Source: Tahibacter caeni
Lineage (GTDB): Bacteria; Pseudomonadota; Gammaproteobacteria; Xanthomonadales; Rhodanobacteraceae
Direction of reading: 5' to 3'
DNA length: 32,765 nucleotides
Assembly: GCF_024609805.1 (NCBI RefSeq)
Contig: NZ_JANFVR010000018.1
Coordinates: 1-32,765, forward strand
A model generated the notes under the pieces. It saw only the letters and a list, made by a program, of their open reading frames with translations. It ran no database searches and was not told the origin of the DNA. A program made the position numbers and the translations under genes. Numbering within the stretch: position 1 is the stretch's first letter; every line of letters starts with the position of its first letter. Shown piece by piece: positions 1 to 7,537 of this stretch.

Positions 1-1356
1 GCCCGCGGCCATCGCGGCGGCCTGGGCGTGCAGCCGCTCGCGCGCGTCCGCGTCGAGCCGGCACAGCGCGGCGACCGTCTCCGGCGCGCCTTTGCAGGCG
101 ACCGTCAGCCGCGCTGCGCCCGGCAGACGCCAGACGTACGTCTTCGCGCGCAGCGCCGGCGTCAGCGCATAGCGCTGCACGAGGGTGTACTCGTCCAGTC
201 CCGGGGAAATGCCGGCGGCGACGGCGACGGCTTTTTCCATCGGATCGGTCGGCACGGGCTCGCCGGCCAATGCGGCAAGGTGCAGCAGGCGGGCGAAGGC
301 CGGCGGTGCCCGCGCGGAATCCGCCGGTGACCAGCGCTCGCCGCCGGCGACGAGCGCCTGCACCGACATGCGGTTCTCGGTCAGGGTCCCGGTCTTGTCG
401 ACGCACAGCACCGACACGGCGCCGAGCGTCTCGATGACGGGCGGCCGGCGTACGAGCACCTGCAGCCGCGTCAGGCGCCAGGCACCCAGCGCGAGAAAGA
501 TCGTCAGGACGACCGGGAACTCTTCGGGAATGTTCGCGATGGCCAGGGTGATGCCGGCCAGGACCGCATCGACGAAGCCGCCGCGCGTCGCCCAGAACAA
601 GGCGATGACGAGCACGCAGGCGGCGAGGCCGAGCGTGGCGAACAGGCCGACCAGGCGGTCGATCTGCCGTTGCGTCGGTGTCCGCCCGACGTGTATCGCC
701 TCCAGCGACGCGCCTATCGTGCCCATCAAGGTGCGCGCGCCGACGGCGCGGACACGGGCCGTGGCCCGGCCGGCGACGGCCAGGGTGCCGCTGTAGAGCA
801 TCCGGGCGGATACATCCGCATCCGCTTCATCCGCTCCCTTCGCGACCGGCATCGATTCGCCGGTCAGCAGCGATTCGTCGACCGACAAGGCGTGTGCCGC
901 GACGATGCCGGCATCGGCCGGAATGCGGTCGCCTTCCTCGACGACGACGAGATCGCCGACGACGAGCTCGCGCGCATCGAGACGCACGAGCTGTCCGTCG
1001 CGCCAGACCAGCGCCGTCGGGCTCGCGAGATCCCGCAGCCGGCGCAGCGCGCGCTCGGCGCGGCCGCGCTGGAACACGGTCGTGCCGACGACGAGCGCGA
1101 CGGACAGAGCCATGAGCACGGCCTCGGCGGTATCACCGAGCAGCGCGTAAAGCGTGGCCGCGCCGGCCAGCAGCAACAGCATGGGCTCGCGCAGCACGCT
1201 GGCGATCAGCGCGAGCGCGCCGACGCCGCGATCCCGAGGCAGCGCGTTCGGTCCGTCGCGCTGCAGGCGCGCGCGCGCCTGTTCCGAACTCAGCCCGGCG
1301 GGCGCACCGTCGTCGGCGGACGATGGTCCCGGCGCTGGCGACGGCCGTGCCGGCAT
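1..1356 (-). CDS. P-type cation-transporting ATPase, N-terminal part (runs off left edge)
   Basis: Translation of the minus strand from an ATG at 1356 stays open to the window edge (452 codons). The order of parts is that of a P-type ATPase: cation-ATPase N-terminal domain (residues ~20-45), a first pair of membrane helices (~45-95), actuator domain with LTGES (~164-168), a second helix pair with the ion-site motif IPEEFP (~276-281), and the phosphorylation motif DKTGTLTEN with the acceptor Asp near residue 320. PEEFP and the N-terminal domain point to the Ca2+/H+-type (P2/P3-like) group rather than heavy-metal P1B pumps; the ion itself cannot be told. The nucleotide domain and C-terminal helices lie outside the window. 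It starts 5 nt after the uspA-like stop codon, so the two genes form an operon behind the FNR-type box at 1827. Cation ATPases of this kind occur in low-oxygen stress islands of other proteobacteria. Confidence 0.93.
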   Translation of the reverse strand, partial: MPARPSPAPGPSSADDGAPAGLSSEQARARLQRDGPNALPRDRGVGALALIASVLREPMLLLLAGAATLYALLGDTAEAVLMALSVALVVGTTVFQRGRAERALRRLRDLASPTALVWRDGQLVRLDARELVVGDLVVVEEGDRIPADAGIVAAHALSVDESLLTGESMPVAKGADEADADVSARMLYSGTLAVAGRATARVRAVGARTLMGTIGASLEAIHVGRTPTQRQIDRLVGLFATLGLAACVLVIALFWATRGGFVDAVLAGITLAIANIPEEFPVVLTIFLALGAWRLTRLQVLVRRPPVIETLGAVSVLCVDKTGTLTENRMSVQALVAGGERWSPADSARAPPAFARLLHLAALAGEPVPTDPMEKAVAVAAGISPGLDEYTLVQRYALTPALRAKTYVWRLPGAARLTVACKGAPETVAALCRLDADARERLHAQAAAMAAG

Positions 1357-1361
1357 CGGTT

Positions 1362-1769
1362 TCAGCTGACGACCAACACCGGCAGACCGCAGCGCGCGAG
1401 GACGTGCTGCGTCTGGCTGCCGAACAGCAGCGCTTCGAGCGTGCCGCGGCGGTGCGAGGCCATGACGATGAGGTCGCAGCCGAGCCGCTGCGCGCAGTCG
1501 ACGATGACCTGGTAGGGATGGTCGCCCCGCTCGCAGACGACGTCGCACTCCACGCCCGCGGCCTGCGCGACGCGCCGTGCATAGTCGAGCATGCCGTGCG
1601 GCGCCGCGCCGGCGCGGGGGAGCGGGGCCTCGGCGCGCGGCCGGGCGGTGGCTTCGACGTGCAGCGCCGTGATCTTCGCGTTCAGCTCCCGCGCCAGGCG
1701 CGCGCCGCTGCGTGCGGCGGACTCCGACGACGGGGAGCCGTCCATCGGCAGCAACAGGTGCTTGTACAT
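1362..1769 (-). CDS. Universal stress protein, UspA family
   Basis: A 135-residue single-domain Usp protein. It begins MYKHLLLPMDGS, the usual first strand and Asp of the fold, and ends with the ATP-loop region (MASHRRGT, then FGS about ten residues later) followed by GLPVLVV. The first Gly of the G-2x-G-9x-G(S/T) motif is replaced by Ser, so nucleotide binding may be altered. I chose the start at 1769 because GGAGG stands 6 nt upstream; the frame is open to 1808 but lacks that support. An FNR-type box (1827-1840) ends 57 nt before the start codon, with a possible -10 (CCTACT, 1799-1804). The P-type ATPase follows 5 nt after the stop. Usp genes with FNR/ANR boxes are typical low-oxygen survival genes in Pseudomonas and Burkholderia. 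Confidence 0.95.
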   Translation of the reverse strand: MYKHLLLPMDGSPSSESAARSGARLARELNAKITALHVEATARPRAEAPLPRAGAAPHGMLDYARRVAQAAGVECDVVCERGDHPYQVIVDCAQRLGCDLIVMASHRRGTLEALLFGSQTQHVLARCGLPVLVVS

Positions 1770-1821
1770 GCGCGCGCCTCCGTGGCCTTCGGGCCTCCAG
1801 TAGGACACCGGCGCCGCAGCG

Positions 1822-1866
1822 GCGTGTTGACTTCACTCAAGTTCGGCGCGCCCGTCCTGCGGCCGG
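1822..1866. repeat. Dispersed copy of the usp upstream flank (partner at 15058-15110)
   Basis: A 21-bp exact match beginning GTGTTGACTTC and running through the box, then a gapped GC-rich match reaching CGGCCGGAC, is shared between this flank and the sequence right after the truncated ubiB-like start at 15056. The match is on the same strand. It suggests that a stress-gene promoter flank was copied or moved during the rearrangement near 15 kb. Confidence 0.6.
1827..1840 (-). promoter_or_regulatory. FNR/ANR-type box for usp-ATPase operon
   Basis: TTGACTTCACTCAA fits TTGAY-N4-RTCAA with one mismatch (C for R). It lies 57 nt from the usp start codon, with a -10-like CCTACT at 1799-1804 beyond a 22-nt gap. 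An identical copy, with part of its flank, stands at 15063-15076. Confidence 0.72.
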
Positions 1867-1894
1867 ACGGCGATCGTGCCGACGCGCGCGGCGC

Positions 1895-2608
1895 TTACGG
1901 CGCGGCCGCGGCTCCGGTTGCCGCACCGCCGGTCGTGCACCCGCCGACATAGGACGAGCTGCGCAGCCATTCGGCGAGCGGGAAATAGGCGAACACGAGC
2001 GAACCGTCGCGGATCGTGTCGATCAGCGGCATGGCGACTTCCCGGCGCACCGCCGGACAGCCGAGGCTGCGGCCGAGCCGGCCCTGGCCCTTGATGACGC
2101 CTTCGCTGACGTAGTCGGCGCCGTGCATGACGATCGCCCTTTCGAACGCATGGTCGTTGAAGCCCGCGTCGAGCCCGCGCAGGCGCAGCGAGTAGCCGTT
2201 GTGGCCCGTGTACGTGCCTTCGGTGACGAACACGCCGACGCTGGACATCAGGCTGCCGGCGTCGTTGGAGAACCGCTCGGCGAGGTTGCCGCCGCTGTTG
2301 CGCCCGTGCGCCACCCATTCCTCGAACAGCAGAGTCGCGGCCGACAGGTCGAAGACCCAGAGACGCCGCTGCGTGGACGGCTTCGAATAGTCGATGACGC
2401 TGAGCGTCCGCGGCGTGTTGGCCGGATCCCTGGCGCGGACGCAGGTCACGGCGTTGGCGGCCAGCTGCAGGACCTTGCGGTCGGCATTAGGCGCCGCCCG
2501 TGCGAGCTCGTCGACGAGGCCGCCGGCGGTTGCGCCGGCCGCCGGTGCCGGCGGCGACGCGAACAGCGCGAACGCCGCGAACGCGGCCATACGGACGAAT
2601 GACGCCAT
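1895..2608 (-). CDS. Secreted murein L,D-transpeptidase-like protein (YkuD_2/PF13645 type)
   Basis: A 237-residue protein with an N-terminal signal peptide (hydrophobic residues ~6-20, then an Ala/Pro-rich stretch). The catalytic part has the layout of the YkuD_2 family: MHGADYV (His162) and, about 20 residues later, GRSLGCPAV with the presumed nucleophile Cys184. YkuD_2 proteins are thought to act on peptidoglycan cross-links in the periplasm; the exact substrate is unknown. No clear Shine-Dalgarno precedes ATG 2608, and Met7 (2590) is an alternative start. No FNR-type box lies in the 76-nt gap to the next L,D-transpeptidase gene, so it is probably read from that gene's promoter. Two unrelated-looking L,D-transpeptidases in a row suggest cell-wall remodelling as part of the stress response. 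Confidence 0.88.
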   Translation of the reverse strand: MASFVRMAAFAAFALFASPPAPAAGATAGGLVDELARAAPNADRKVLQLAANAVTCVRARDPANTPRTLSVIDYSKPSTQRRLWVFDLSAATLLFEEWVAHGRNSGGNLAERFSNDAGSLMSSVGVFVTEGTYTGHNGYSLRLRGLDAGFNDHAFERAIVMHGADYVSEGVIKGQGRLGRSLGCPAVRREVAMPLIDTIRDGSLVFAYFPLAEWLRSSSYVGGCTTGGAATGAAAAP

Positions 2609-2684
2609 CGGGAGGAACGATTCCGGCTGCGGGGCGGGCGGCCAGACTAGCGGATTGCAGGCGCGGGATCGACCCCGGCTACGG

Positions 2685-3719
2685 CTACGGCTGCGGCGGC
2701 GCGGGCGGGGCAGGGGCGCGAATTCCGGGCAGGTTCGTGACGAGCACCGTCGTTCCCGTGTCGATTTCCGCGTACAGGCGGCGCGCGAAGTCGGCGGGAA
2801 CGCGCAGGTGCCCGGACAGCTCGTCCAGGGAGGCGGTCGTGCTCACGTAGTCGAACGCGTAGGCCGACCAGCGCCGGCGCGGCCACAACGGATCGAGCCG
2901 GCTCGGCACGTCGTCGAACTGCGCGCCGGCGATCAGCACGAGGGACCCGTTCGAGGAAAAGTCGCCCACGATTTCCAGCGGCGATTCGGCGATCAGCTCG
3001 CCGCCGCGCAGCACGTAGACGCGCCGGTCGCGCAGCGCCACGAGAATGCTGAGCGGGTCCCGCGCAGAGGAAGTCCCCTCGCGCCACCAGGCGTCGGCAC
3101 GGACGCCGGCCGCCATCGGCGTGCCGGACGGCGCGACCGGTGCGAGGTACGCCGGTCGCGCGACCGGCGCAGCCGACGTCTTCGCGCTCGCGACGATGAT
3201 GGTTTCGCCGCGGCGCGTGACGTCGAACAGCTTGCTCGCGAACGCCGCCGGCAGGCGGATGCAGCCGTGCGAGGCCGGATAGCCCGGCAGCGAACCGGCA
3301 TGCATCGCGACGCCGTCCCAGGTCAGGCGCTGCATGTACGGCATCGGCGCGTCGTCGTACAAATCGGATTTGTGGAATTTTGCTTTCTGCAGGATCGTGA
3401 ACGTGCCTTCCGGCGTCTCGTGGCCGCGGCGCCCGGAGCTGATCGTGCTCACGCCGATGGCCACGCCGTTGCGATAGACGTAGACGCGCTGCTCGTCGAG
3501 GCTCACGACGGCGACGACCGGGCCGTTCGGCGACGCCTCGGGAAACCAGCGGAATTGCCCGGGTTTCAGCGCAACGAGCGGCGCGGCGGGATCGGCCGCC
3601 GCCCCGCTCAGTGCGGCGAACAGGCAGGCCAGCGCCCCCAGCCACGCGATGATCCGCGGCCGTGCGCGCTGCGGAGCCGGCTCCGCGTCGCAGCAGGGCA
3701 TCGGGCGCGGGCGGCTCAT
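2685..3719 (-). CDS. Secreted L,D-transpeptidase (YkuD domain)
   Basis: About 344 residues. A basic N-terminus and hydrophobic segment (residues ~22-42, ending GAAADPAAP) form a signal peptide. The YkuD domain follows (residues ~66-175) with His140 and the signature SHGCIRLP (Cys153, Arg155). A C-terminal region of ~150 residues contains a second, weaker repeat of the 'RRVYVLRGGELIAESPL' kind but no second catalytic Cys. The enzyme should form 3-3 peptidoglycan cross-links or anchor proteins in the periplasm. I chose ATG 3719 because it puts the FNR-type box (3784-3797) 64 nt upstream, matching the other genes of the island; ATG 3749 is in frame but would leave only 34 nt. Divergent from Hsp20; each gene has its own box in the shared intergenic region. 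Confidence 0.88.
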   Translation of the reverse strand: MSRPRPMPCCDAEPAPQRARPRIIAWLGALACLFAALSGAAADPAAPLVALKPGQFRWFPEASPNGPVVAVVSLDEQRVYVYRNGVAIGVSTISSGRRGHETPEGTFTILQKAKFHKSDLYDDAPMPYMQRLTWDGVAMHAGSLPGYPASHGCIRLPAAFASKLFDVTRRGETIIVASAKTSAAPVARPAYLAPVAPSGTPMAAGVRADAWWREGTSSARDPLSILVALRDRRVYVLRGGELIAESPLEIVGDFSSNGSLVLIAGAQFDDVPSRLDPLWPRRRWSAYAFDYVSTTASLDELSGHLRVPADFARRLYAEIDTGTTVLVTNLPGIRAPAPPAPPQP

Positions 3720-3783
3720 GGAATACACCGTGAAAGAGGCGGCAGGCATGGCGTCTACGTTGCCGGCCTGGGGCCAGCCGTTG

Positions 3784-3797
3784 TTGATGCCGATCAA
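3784..3797 (-). promoter_or_regulatory. FNR/ANR-type box for L,D-transpeptidase
   Basis: TTGATGCCGATCAA is a perfect match to TTGAT-N4-ATCAA. It is 64 nt from the chosen start codon (3719), with CAACGT as a possible -10 at 3757-3762. Confidence 0.8.
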
Positions 3798-3843
3798 GTT
3801 CCGCTCACGCCGGAACGCATCGGAATAGCGCCCGGCGGCGGCA

Positions 3844-3857
3844 TTGATCCAAGTCAA
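3844..3857 (+). promoter_or_regulatory. FNR/ANR-type box for hsp20-BON operon
   Basis: TTGATCCAAGTCAA fits TTGAY-N4-RTCAA. A -10-like TAGGCT follows at 3879-3884. The predicted transcript start (~3891) leaves an unusually long leader of about 90 nt before the hsp20 ATG. Confidence 0.78.
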
Positions 3858-3981
3858 TGCCCGGCGCGTCGGCGCGCGTAGGCTTTTCCGTGCCGCCCTC
3901 CCGCAAGACGAGGCTGATCGGCCGGGCGGCGGGAGCCGTCGGAATCCGGCGGCGATCGAGCAACCACAGCGGAGACATTCC

Positions 3982-4425
3982 ATGACTGCACTGACTCAGT
4001 GGAACCCCTTCAAGCGCCTGCTGCGCCTGGATCCGGCCGCCGGCATCGATGATCTGTTTCGCAGCCTGGGCGCGCACCCGATGCTGCGCGATTTCGACGC
4101 GGCCGCCGAGATGCCCCTGGATGTGACCGAGAAAGACGGCGCCTATTGCGTGAAGGCGCAGCTTCCCGGCGTCGACAAGAACGACATCGACGTGTCGGTG
4201 GAAGGCAATCGCGTGGCCATCAGCACCGAGTTCAAGCGCGAAGAGAAGAAAGACGGCGAGCGCGAGCTCTGCGTCGAGCGCTATTACGGAAAGGCGTTCC
4301 GGGCGTTCACGCTGCCCGACGACCTGGACGCGGCGAAAGCCTCGGCAGGCTACGAGAACGGCGTGCTGACGCTGACCTTGCCGAAGAAGCAGAACGGCGA
4401 CGCGCGCCGGATCGCGGTGAGCTGA
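3982..4425 (+). CDS. Small heat-shock protein, Hsp20/alpha-crystallin family
   Basis: A 147-residue chaperone. A short N-terminal arm (1-42) precedes the alpha-crystallin domain (~43-138), with the conserved AQLPGVDKNDIDVSVEGN segment and GYENGVLTLTLPK near its end. The C-terminal tail ends RIAVS, so an I-x-V form of the I-x-I/V anchoring motif is kept. ATP-independent holdase in the cytoplasm. ATG 3982 is preceded by GGAG at 3971; the open frame reaches back to 3844 but only through the promoter. The BON-domain gene follows after 68 nt and is likely in the same transcript. Expression is predicted to depend on the FNR-type box at 3844. The ~90-nt leader is GC-rich and could fold over the ribosome site, but I see no ROSE or fourU signature. 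Confidence 0.95.
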   Translation: MTALTQWNPFKRLLRLDPAAGIDDLFRSLGAHPMLRDFDAAAEMPLDVTEKDGAYCVKAQLPGVDKNDIDVSVEGNRVAISTEFKREEKKDGERELCVERYYGKAFRAFTLPDDLDAAKASAGYENGVLTLTLPKKQNGDARRIAVS

Positions 4426-4493
4426 CCGACGGCGGCCGTTTCTCCCGCAGCCGGGCGGCACGGCCACACCTCCAATCTGCCAGGAGAATGGCG

Positions 4494-5141
4494 ATGGACG
4501 ACAAGAAACTGCGCCAGGACGTCATCGACGAACTGGCGTTCGAACCCAGCCTGAATGCCGAGACCGTCGGCGTGGCCGCCGAGCGCGGAATCGTCACGCT
4601 GAGCGGCCATGTCGAATCGTATCCGCAAAAGATGGCCGCCGAACGCGCCGTCTGGCGCGTCAAGGGCGTCAAGGGCATTGCCCAGGAAATCGAGGTTCGC
4701 CTTCCCGGCCACAAGCGCCGCGCGGACGACGAGATCGCCCAGCGCGCGATCAGTATTCTGGCCTGGAATACCGAAGTTCCGGCCGATGCGGTGAAGGTCC
4801 GCGTGTCGGAGGGCTGGGTAACCCTGACGGGCGACGTGAGCTGGAACCACCAGCGCCTGGCCGCCGAACGGGCCGTGCGCGAGCTTTCCGGCGTCGTCGG
4901 CATCATCAACCGCATCGAGCTCGCGTCGCCGGTGCAGCCGTCCGACGTGAAGCAGCGCATCGCCGCGGCGCTCGCGCGGCACGCGAAAGTGGAGGCCGAT
5001 CGGATCGGGATCGCCGTCGACGGCGGGACGGTGACCCTGACCGGCGATGTGGACAACTGGGACGAGCGCGTCGCCGTGGAAGGCGCCGCCTGGTCGGTCA
5101 ACGGTGTCCGCAGCGTGGTCGACCGGCTCCACATCGTCTGA
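4494..5141 (+). CDS. Triple-BON-domain protein (cytoplasmic, OsmY-like)
   Basis: 215 residues made of three consecutive BON domains (about 3-70, 78-146 and 148-215). Each has the pattern 'V.RGIVTLSGHV...AERAVWRVKGV..I'. BON domains bind phospholipid membranes or are found in osmotic-shock proteins such as OsmY. No signal peptide is visible, unlike OsmY, so this copy is probably cytoplasmic. I chose ATG 4494 because the AGGAG at 4482-4486 is about 7 nt away; the in-frame ATG at 4488 is too close. It lies 68 nt downstream of hsp20 and shares its promoter. Pairing of Hsp20 and multi-BON genes is common in FNR/ANR-controlled low-oxygen stress clusters. Confidence 0.92.
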   Translation: MDDKKLRQDVIDELAFEPSLNAETVGVAAERGIVTLSGHVESYPQKMAAERAVWRVKGVKGIAQEIEVRLPGHKRRADDEIAQRAISILAWNTEVPADAVKVRVSEGWVTLTGDVSWNHQRLAAERAVRELSGVVGIINRIELASPVQPSDVKQRIAAALARHAKVEADRIGIAVDGGTVTLTGDVDNWDERVAVEGAAWSVNGVRSVVDRLHIV

Positions 5142-5604
<463 letters not shown>

Positions 5605-6150
5605 TCAGGCGAGGTCGCGCTCGAAGATCGCCGCGGCCGGATCGTCCGGGTCCGCGCAGCACCGGAAGCCGTAGCGTTCGGCAAACCGATGGGCAACGGC
5701 GCCGTGCACGCCGTCGGCGGCGAACAGGCGCCGCACACCGCGTTCCTGCGCCACCTCGACGAGCCGCTGCAGCAGCCGGCCGCCGATGCCGCCCCGCCGC
5801 CAGGCAGGATCGACGGTGACGGCGCAGTCGGCGCTGTCGCCGGCGCCGTAGGCTCGGTAGCGGGCGACGCCGACTTCGGTCTCGGCGCCTTCGTCGCCGA
5901 TCAGCGCGATCAGCGAAACTTCCCGCTCGGGCTCGACGGCGGTGAGTTCACGCGCGACGTTCTCGTCCGTTCCCTTGATCAGGCCAAGGAAGCGGTAGGC
6001 GCGGCCCTCGGCGTCCAGACGCGACAGGAAGGCGCGCTCCAAGGTCAGATCGTCGGCGTCGATGCGGCGCACGAGCAGTCGGCGACCATCGGGCAGCAGA
6101 TAGCTGCGGGGTGGGACGGGGGCGTCGGCATACGGGTTGACCATCGTCAT
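5605..6150 (-). CDS. GNAT-family N-acetyltransferase (Pat-like GNAT domain)
   Basis: 181 residues. The N-terminal part reads like the GNAT domain of Pat-type protein acetyltransferases (YLLPDGRRLLVRRIDADD, then LSRLD-E-RAYRFLG). The acetyl-CoA loop is at residues ~117-128 (DPAWRRGGIGGR), with the usual C-terminal 'AERYGF' strand. There is no cAMP-binding or ADP-forming acyl-CoA synthetase domain, so it is a stand-alone GNAT; protein lysine acetylation is a reasonable guess, not shown. ATG 6150 gives a 58-nt gap to the FNR-type box at 6209; the nearby ATG 6144 is an alternative. The box lies inside the 3' end of the upstream DUF2238 gene, so this gene can be switched on independently of its neighbours. 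Confidence 0.88.
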   Translation of the reverse strand: MTMVNPYADAPVPPRSYLLPDGRRLLVRRIDADDLTLERAFLSRLDAEGRAYRFLGLIKGTDENVARELTAVEPEREVSLIALIGDEGAETEVGVARYRAYGAGDSADCAVTVDPAWRRGGIGGRLLQRLVEVAQERGVRRLFAADGVHGAVAHRFAERYGFRCCADPDDPAAAIFERDLA

Positions 6151-6178
6151 CGTGGCGGCCTGGCCGGGAAACCGGAAG

Positions 6179-6880
6179 CTACTGTGGCCCTGACGCGTCC
6201 TGCCGGCGTTGACGCAGATCAACCGCGTCGCGGATGGTGGCGCGAACGCTGAGCCATCCCTGGGCGAGCAGCGCGCCGAGCAGGGCCAGCGCCATGTCGC
6301 GCTGTGCGTCCCATTCGTCGCCTTGCGTGCCGAGATAGGCCTGGCCGAGGTCGCCGCCGAAGACCACGGCGGCGGCCCATTCGATCAGTTCGAACAGCGC
6401 CGACTGGGCCAGGATGAACAGGACCGGCAGCACGGCCGCCCACACGCCGCGCGCGGCGGCCTGCCTGCGCAGCAGCTCCCCGGCCACGGGCAGCAGCAGG
6501 GCCCCGGACAGAAAGTGGATCAGGCGGTCGTAGTGATTGCGCTGAAAGCCGAGCCACGCGTCGAGGGACTGTCCGGTCAGCGCGCGCCACGCGTCGTCAT
6601 AGGGCACTTCGGCATAGGTGTAGTGCGCGCCGACCTCGTGCAGACACAGAAAGACGAACAGGAGCGTGTAGGACGCGTCCGAAAACCGGAAGCGGCGCGC
6701 CGTGGCCGCGAGCAGCGGCACCAGCGCGAACACGAGGGCGTTTTCGAGCAGCCAGTCCTGCCGAAACCACGGTTTGATGGCCAGCACGAGCCAGTACAGG
6801 CCGAACAGCACCAGGAGCACCGTGGGATAGCGCAGGCTCGGCGCAGCGGAAGCGTGCGGCGGATACTCGCATTGGGTCAT
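6179..6880 (-). CDS. DUF2238 (YjdF-like) inner-membrane protein
   Basis: 233 residues with about six hydrophobic helices (~18-36, 45-60, 70-85, 125-142, 150-170 and 205-222). Between helices it has the conserved polar motifs of the DUF2238/YjdF family: FLCLHEVGAHYTYAEVP (~77-93), 'NHYDRLIHFLSG' (~120) and 'FELIEW' (~175). The His/Glu/Asp pattern inside or near the membrane hints at a metal or catalytic site, but the function is unknown. The start is ATG 6880. The 142 nt upstream to the CarS-like gene contain no FNR-type box, so it is probably the last gene of the ABC-HlyD-CarS run, or has a weak promoter of its own. Confidence 0.88.
   Translation of the reverse strand: MTQCEYPPHASAAPSLRYPTVLLVLFGLYWLVLAIKPWFRQDWLLENALVFALVPLLAATARRFRFSDASYTLLFVFLCLHEVGAHYTYAEVPYDDAWRALTGQSLDAWLGFQRNHYDRLIHFLSGALLLPVAGELLRRQAAARGVWAAVLPVLFILAQSALFELIEWAAAVVFGGDLGQAYLGTQGDEWDAQRDMALALLGALLAQGWLSVRATIRDAVDLRQRRQDASGPQ
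6209..6222 (-). promoter_or_regulatory. FNR/ANR-type box for GNAT gene, inside the DUF2238 coding region
   Basis: TTGACGCAGATCAA fits TTGAY-N4-RTCAA exactly. It is 58 nt from the GNAT start, with CACAGT as possible -10 at 6181-6186. It overlaps the last codons of the DUF2238 gene. Confidence 0.77.
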
Positions 6881-7022
6881 GGGCGAAGCGCGGGGGCGGC
6901 GCCCGCACGCGCGAGCGATTGATGTTCGCGCATCGGCGGCGGCGGCGCGAGCGTCCCGCGCGCCGGCACGGCGCCGCCCGGCTCGACGCAGCCGGCTTCG
7001 GGAATGCTGCCGCAGGGCGATT

Positions 7023-7532
7023 TCACCAGGGCGTTTCCTTGATGCCCAGAGCGAAGGCCAGGCGATTCACGACGAGGTCACCGCAAAACGTGACCGCCAG
7101 CAGCGCCACGACGTCGATCGCGCCCAGATTGACCCAGGGATGCACGAGCAGCAGCGAGCCCAGGGCGAAGTCGATCTGGTCGAACGGCAGCCAGGGACGG
7201 CCGGCCGCGATGCCGAACCGGCGCTTGAAGAAGCTCTTCAGCAGGTCTCCGCCGGCGACGCCGAATCCGAAGCCGAGCCCGATCCATAGCCAGTCCGCGT
7301 CGCGGTTCCACAAGGCCGGTGCAGCGATTCCAGCCTGCGCGGCCGTCGCCAGTGCGCCGGTCGCGACGGCGAGAAAGAAGCCGATCGTGGTCTTGTGCGT
7401 GCCGAACCAGCGCGCATGGATCGGCCGGTTCCAGCGCCGGAGGTACCTTGCGAACGGCGGCGCCATGTTCGCCAGCCATGCCGGCGCCATGAAGTACAGC
7501 AGCTGCAGCGCATGAAGGAGCGGGGCGCGCAC
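7023..7532 (-). CDS. CDP-archaeol synthase (CarS)-like membrane protein
   Basis: 169 residues. The sequence follows the CarS/DUF46 family: LHALQLLYFMAPAWLANMAPP at the start, then RPIHARWFGTHKT (~37-49), GDLLKSFFKRRFGI (~97-110), PFDQIDF and 'FCGDLVVNRLAF' near the end, with about four to five membrane helices. In archaea CarS transfers CTP to digeranylgeranylglyceryl phosphate; bacterial relatives are common but their lipid substrate is not established. The start is probably GTG 7532, 5 nt after the stop of the HlyD gene; ATG 7490 is too far inside the first helix. Tight packing with the ABC export operon suggests a role in handling a lipid or envelope component. Confidence 0.87.
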   Translation of the reverse strand: MRAPLLHALQLLYFMAPAWLANMAPPFARYLRRWNRPIHARWFGTHKTTIGFFLAVATGALATAAQAGIAAPALWNRDADWLWIGLGFGFGVAGGDLLKSFFKRRFGIAAGRPWLPFDQIDFALGSLLLVHPWVNLGAIDVVALLAVTFCGDLVVNRLAFALGIKETPW

Positions 7533-7537
7533 GGAGG

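Noticed and set aside
2394-3881. 495-codon plus-strand frame opposite the L,D-transpeptidases
   Set aside because: Low-complexity Arg/Ala/Gly translation; an antisense shadow of a GC-rich coding region with clear YkuD motifs on the other strand.
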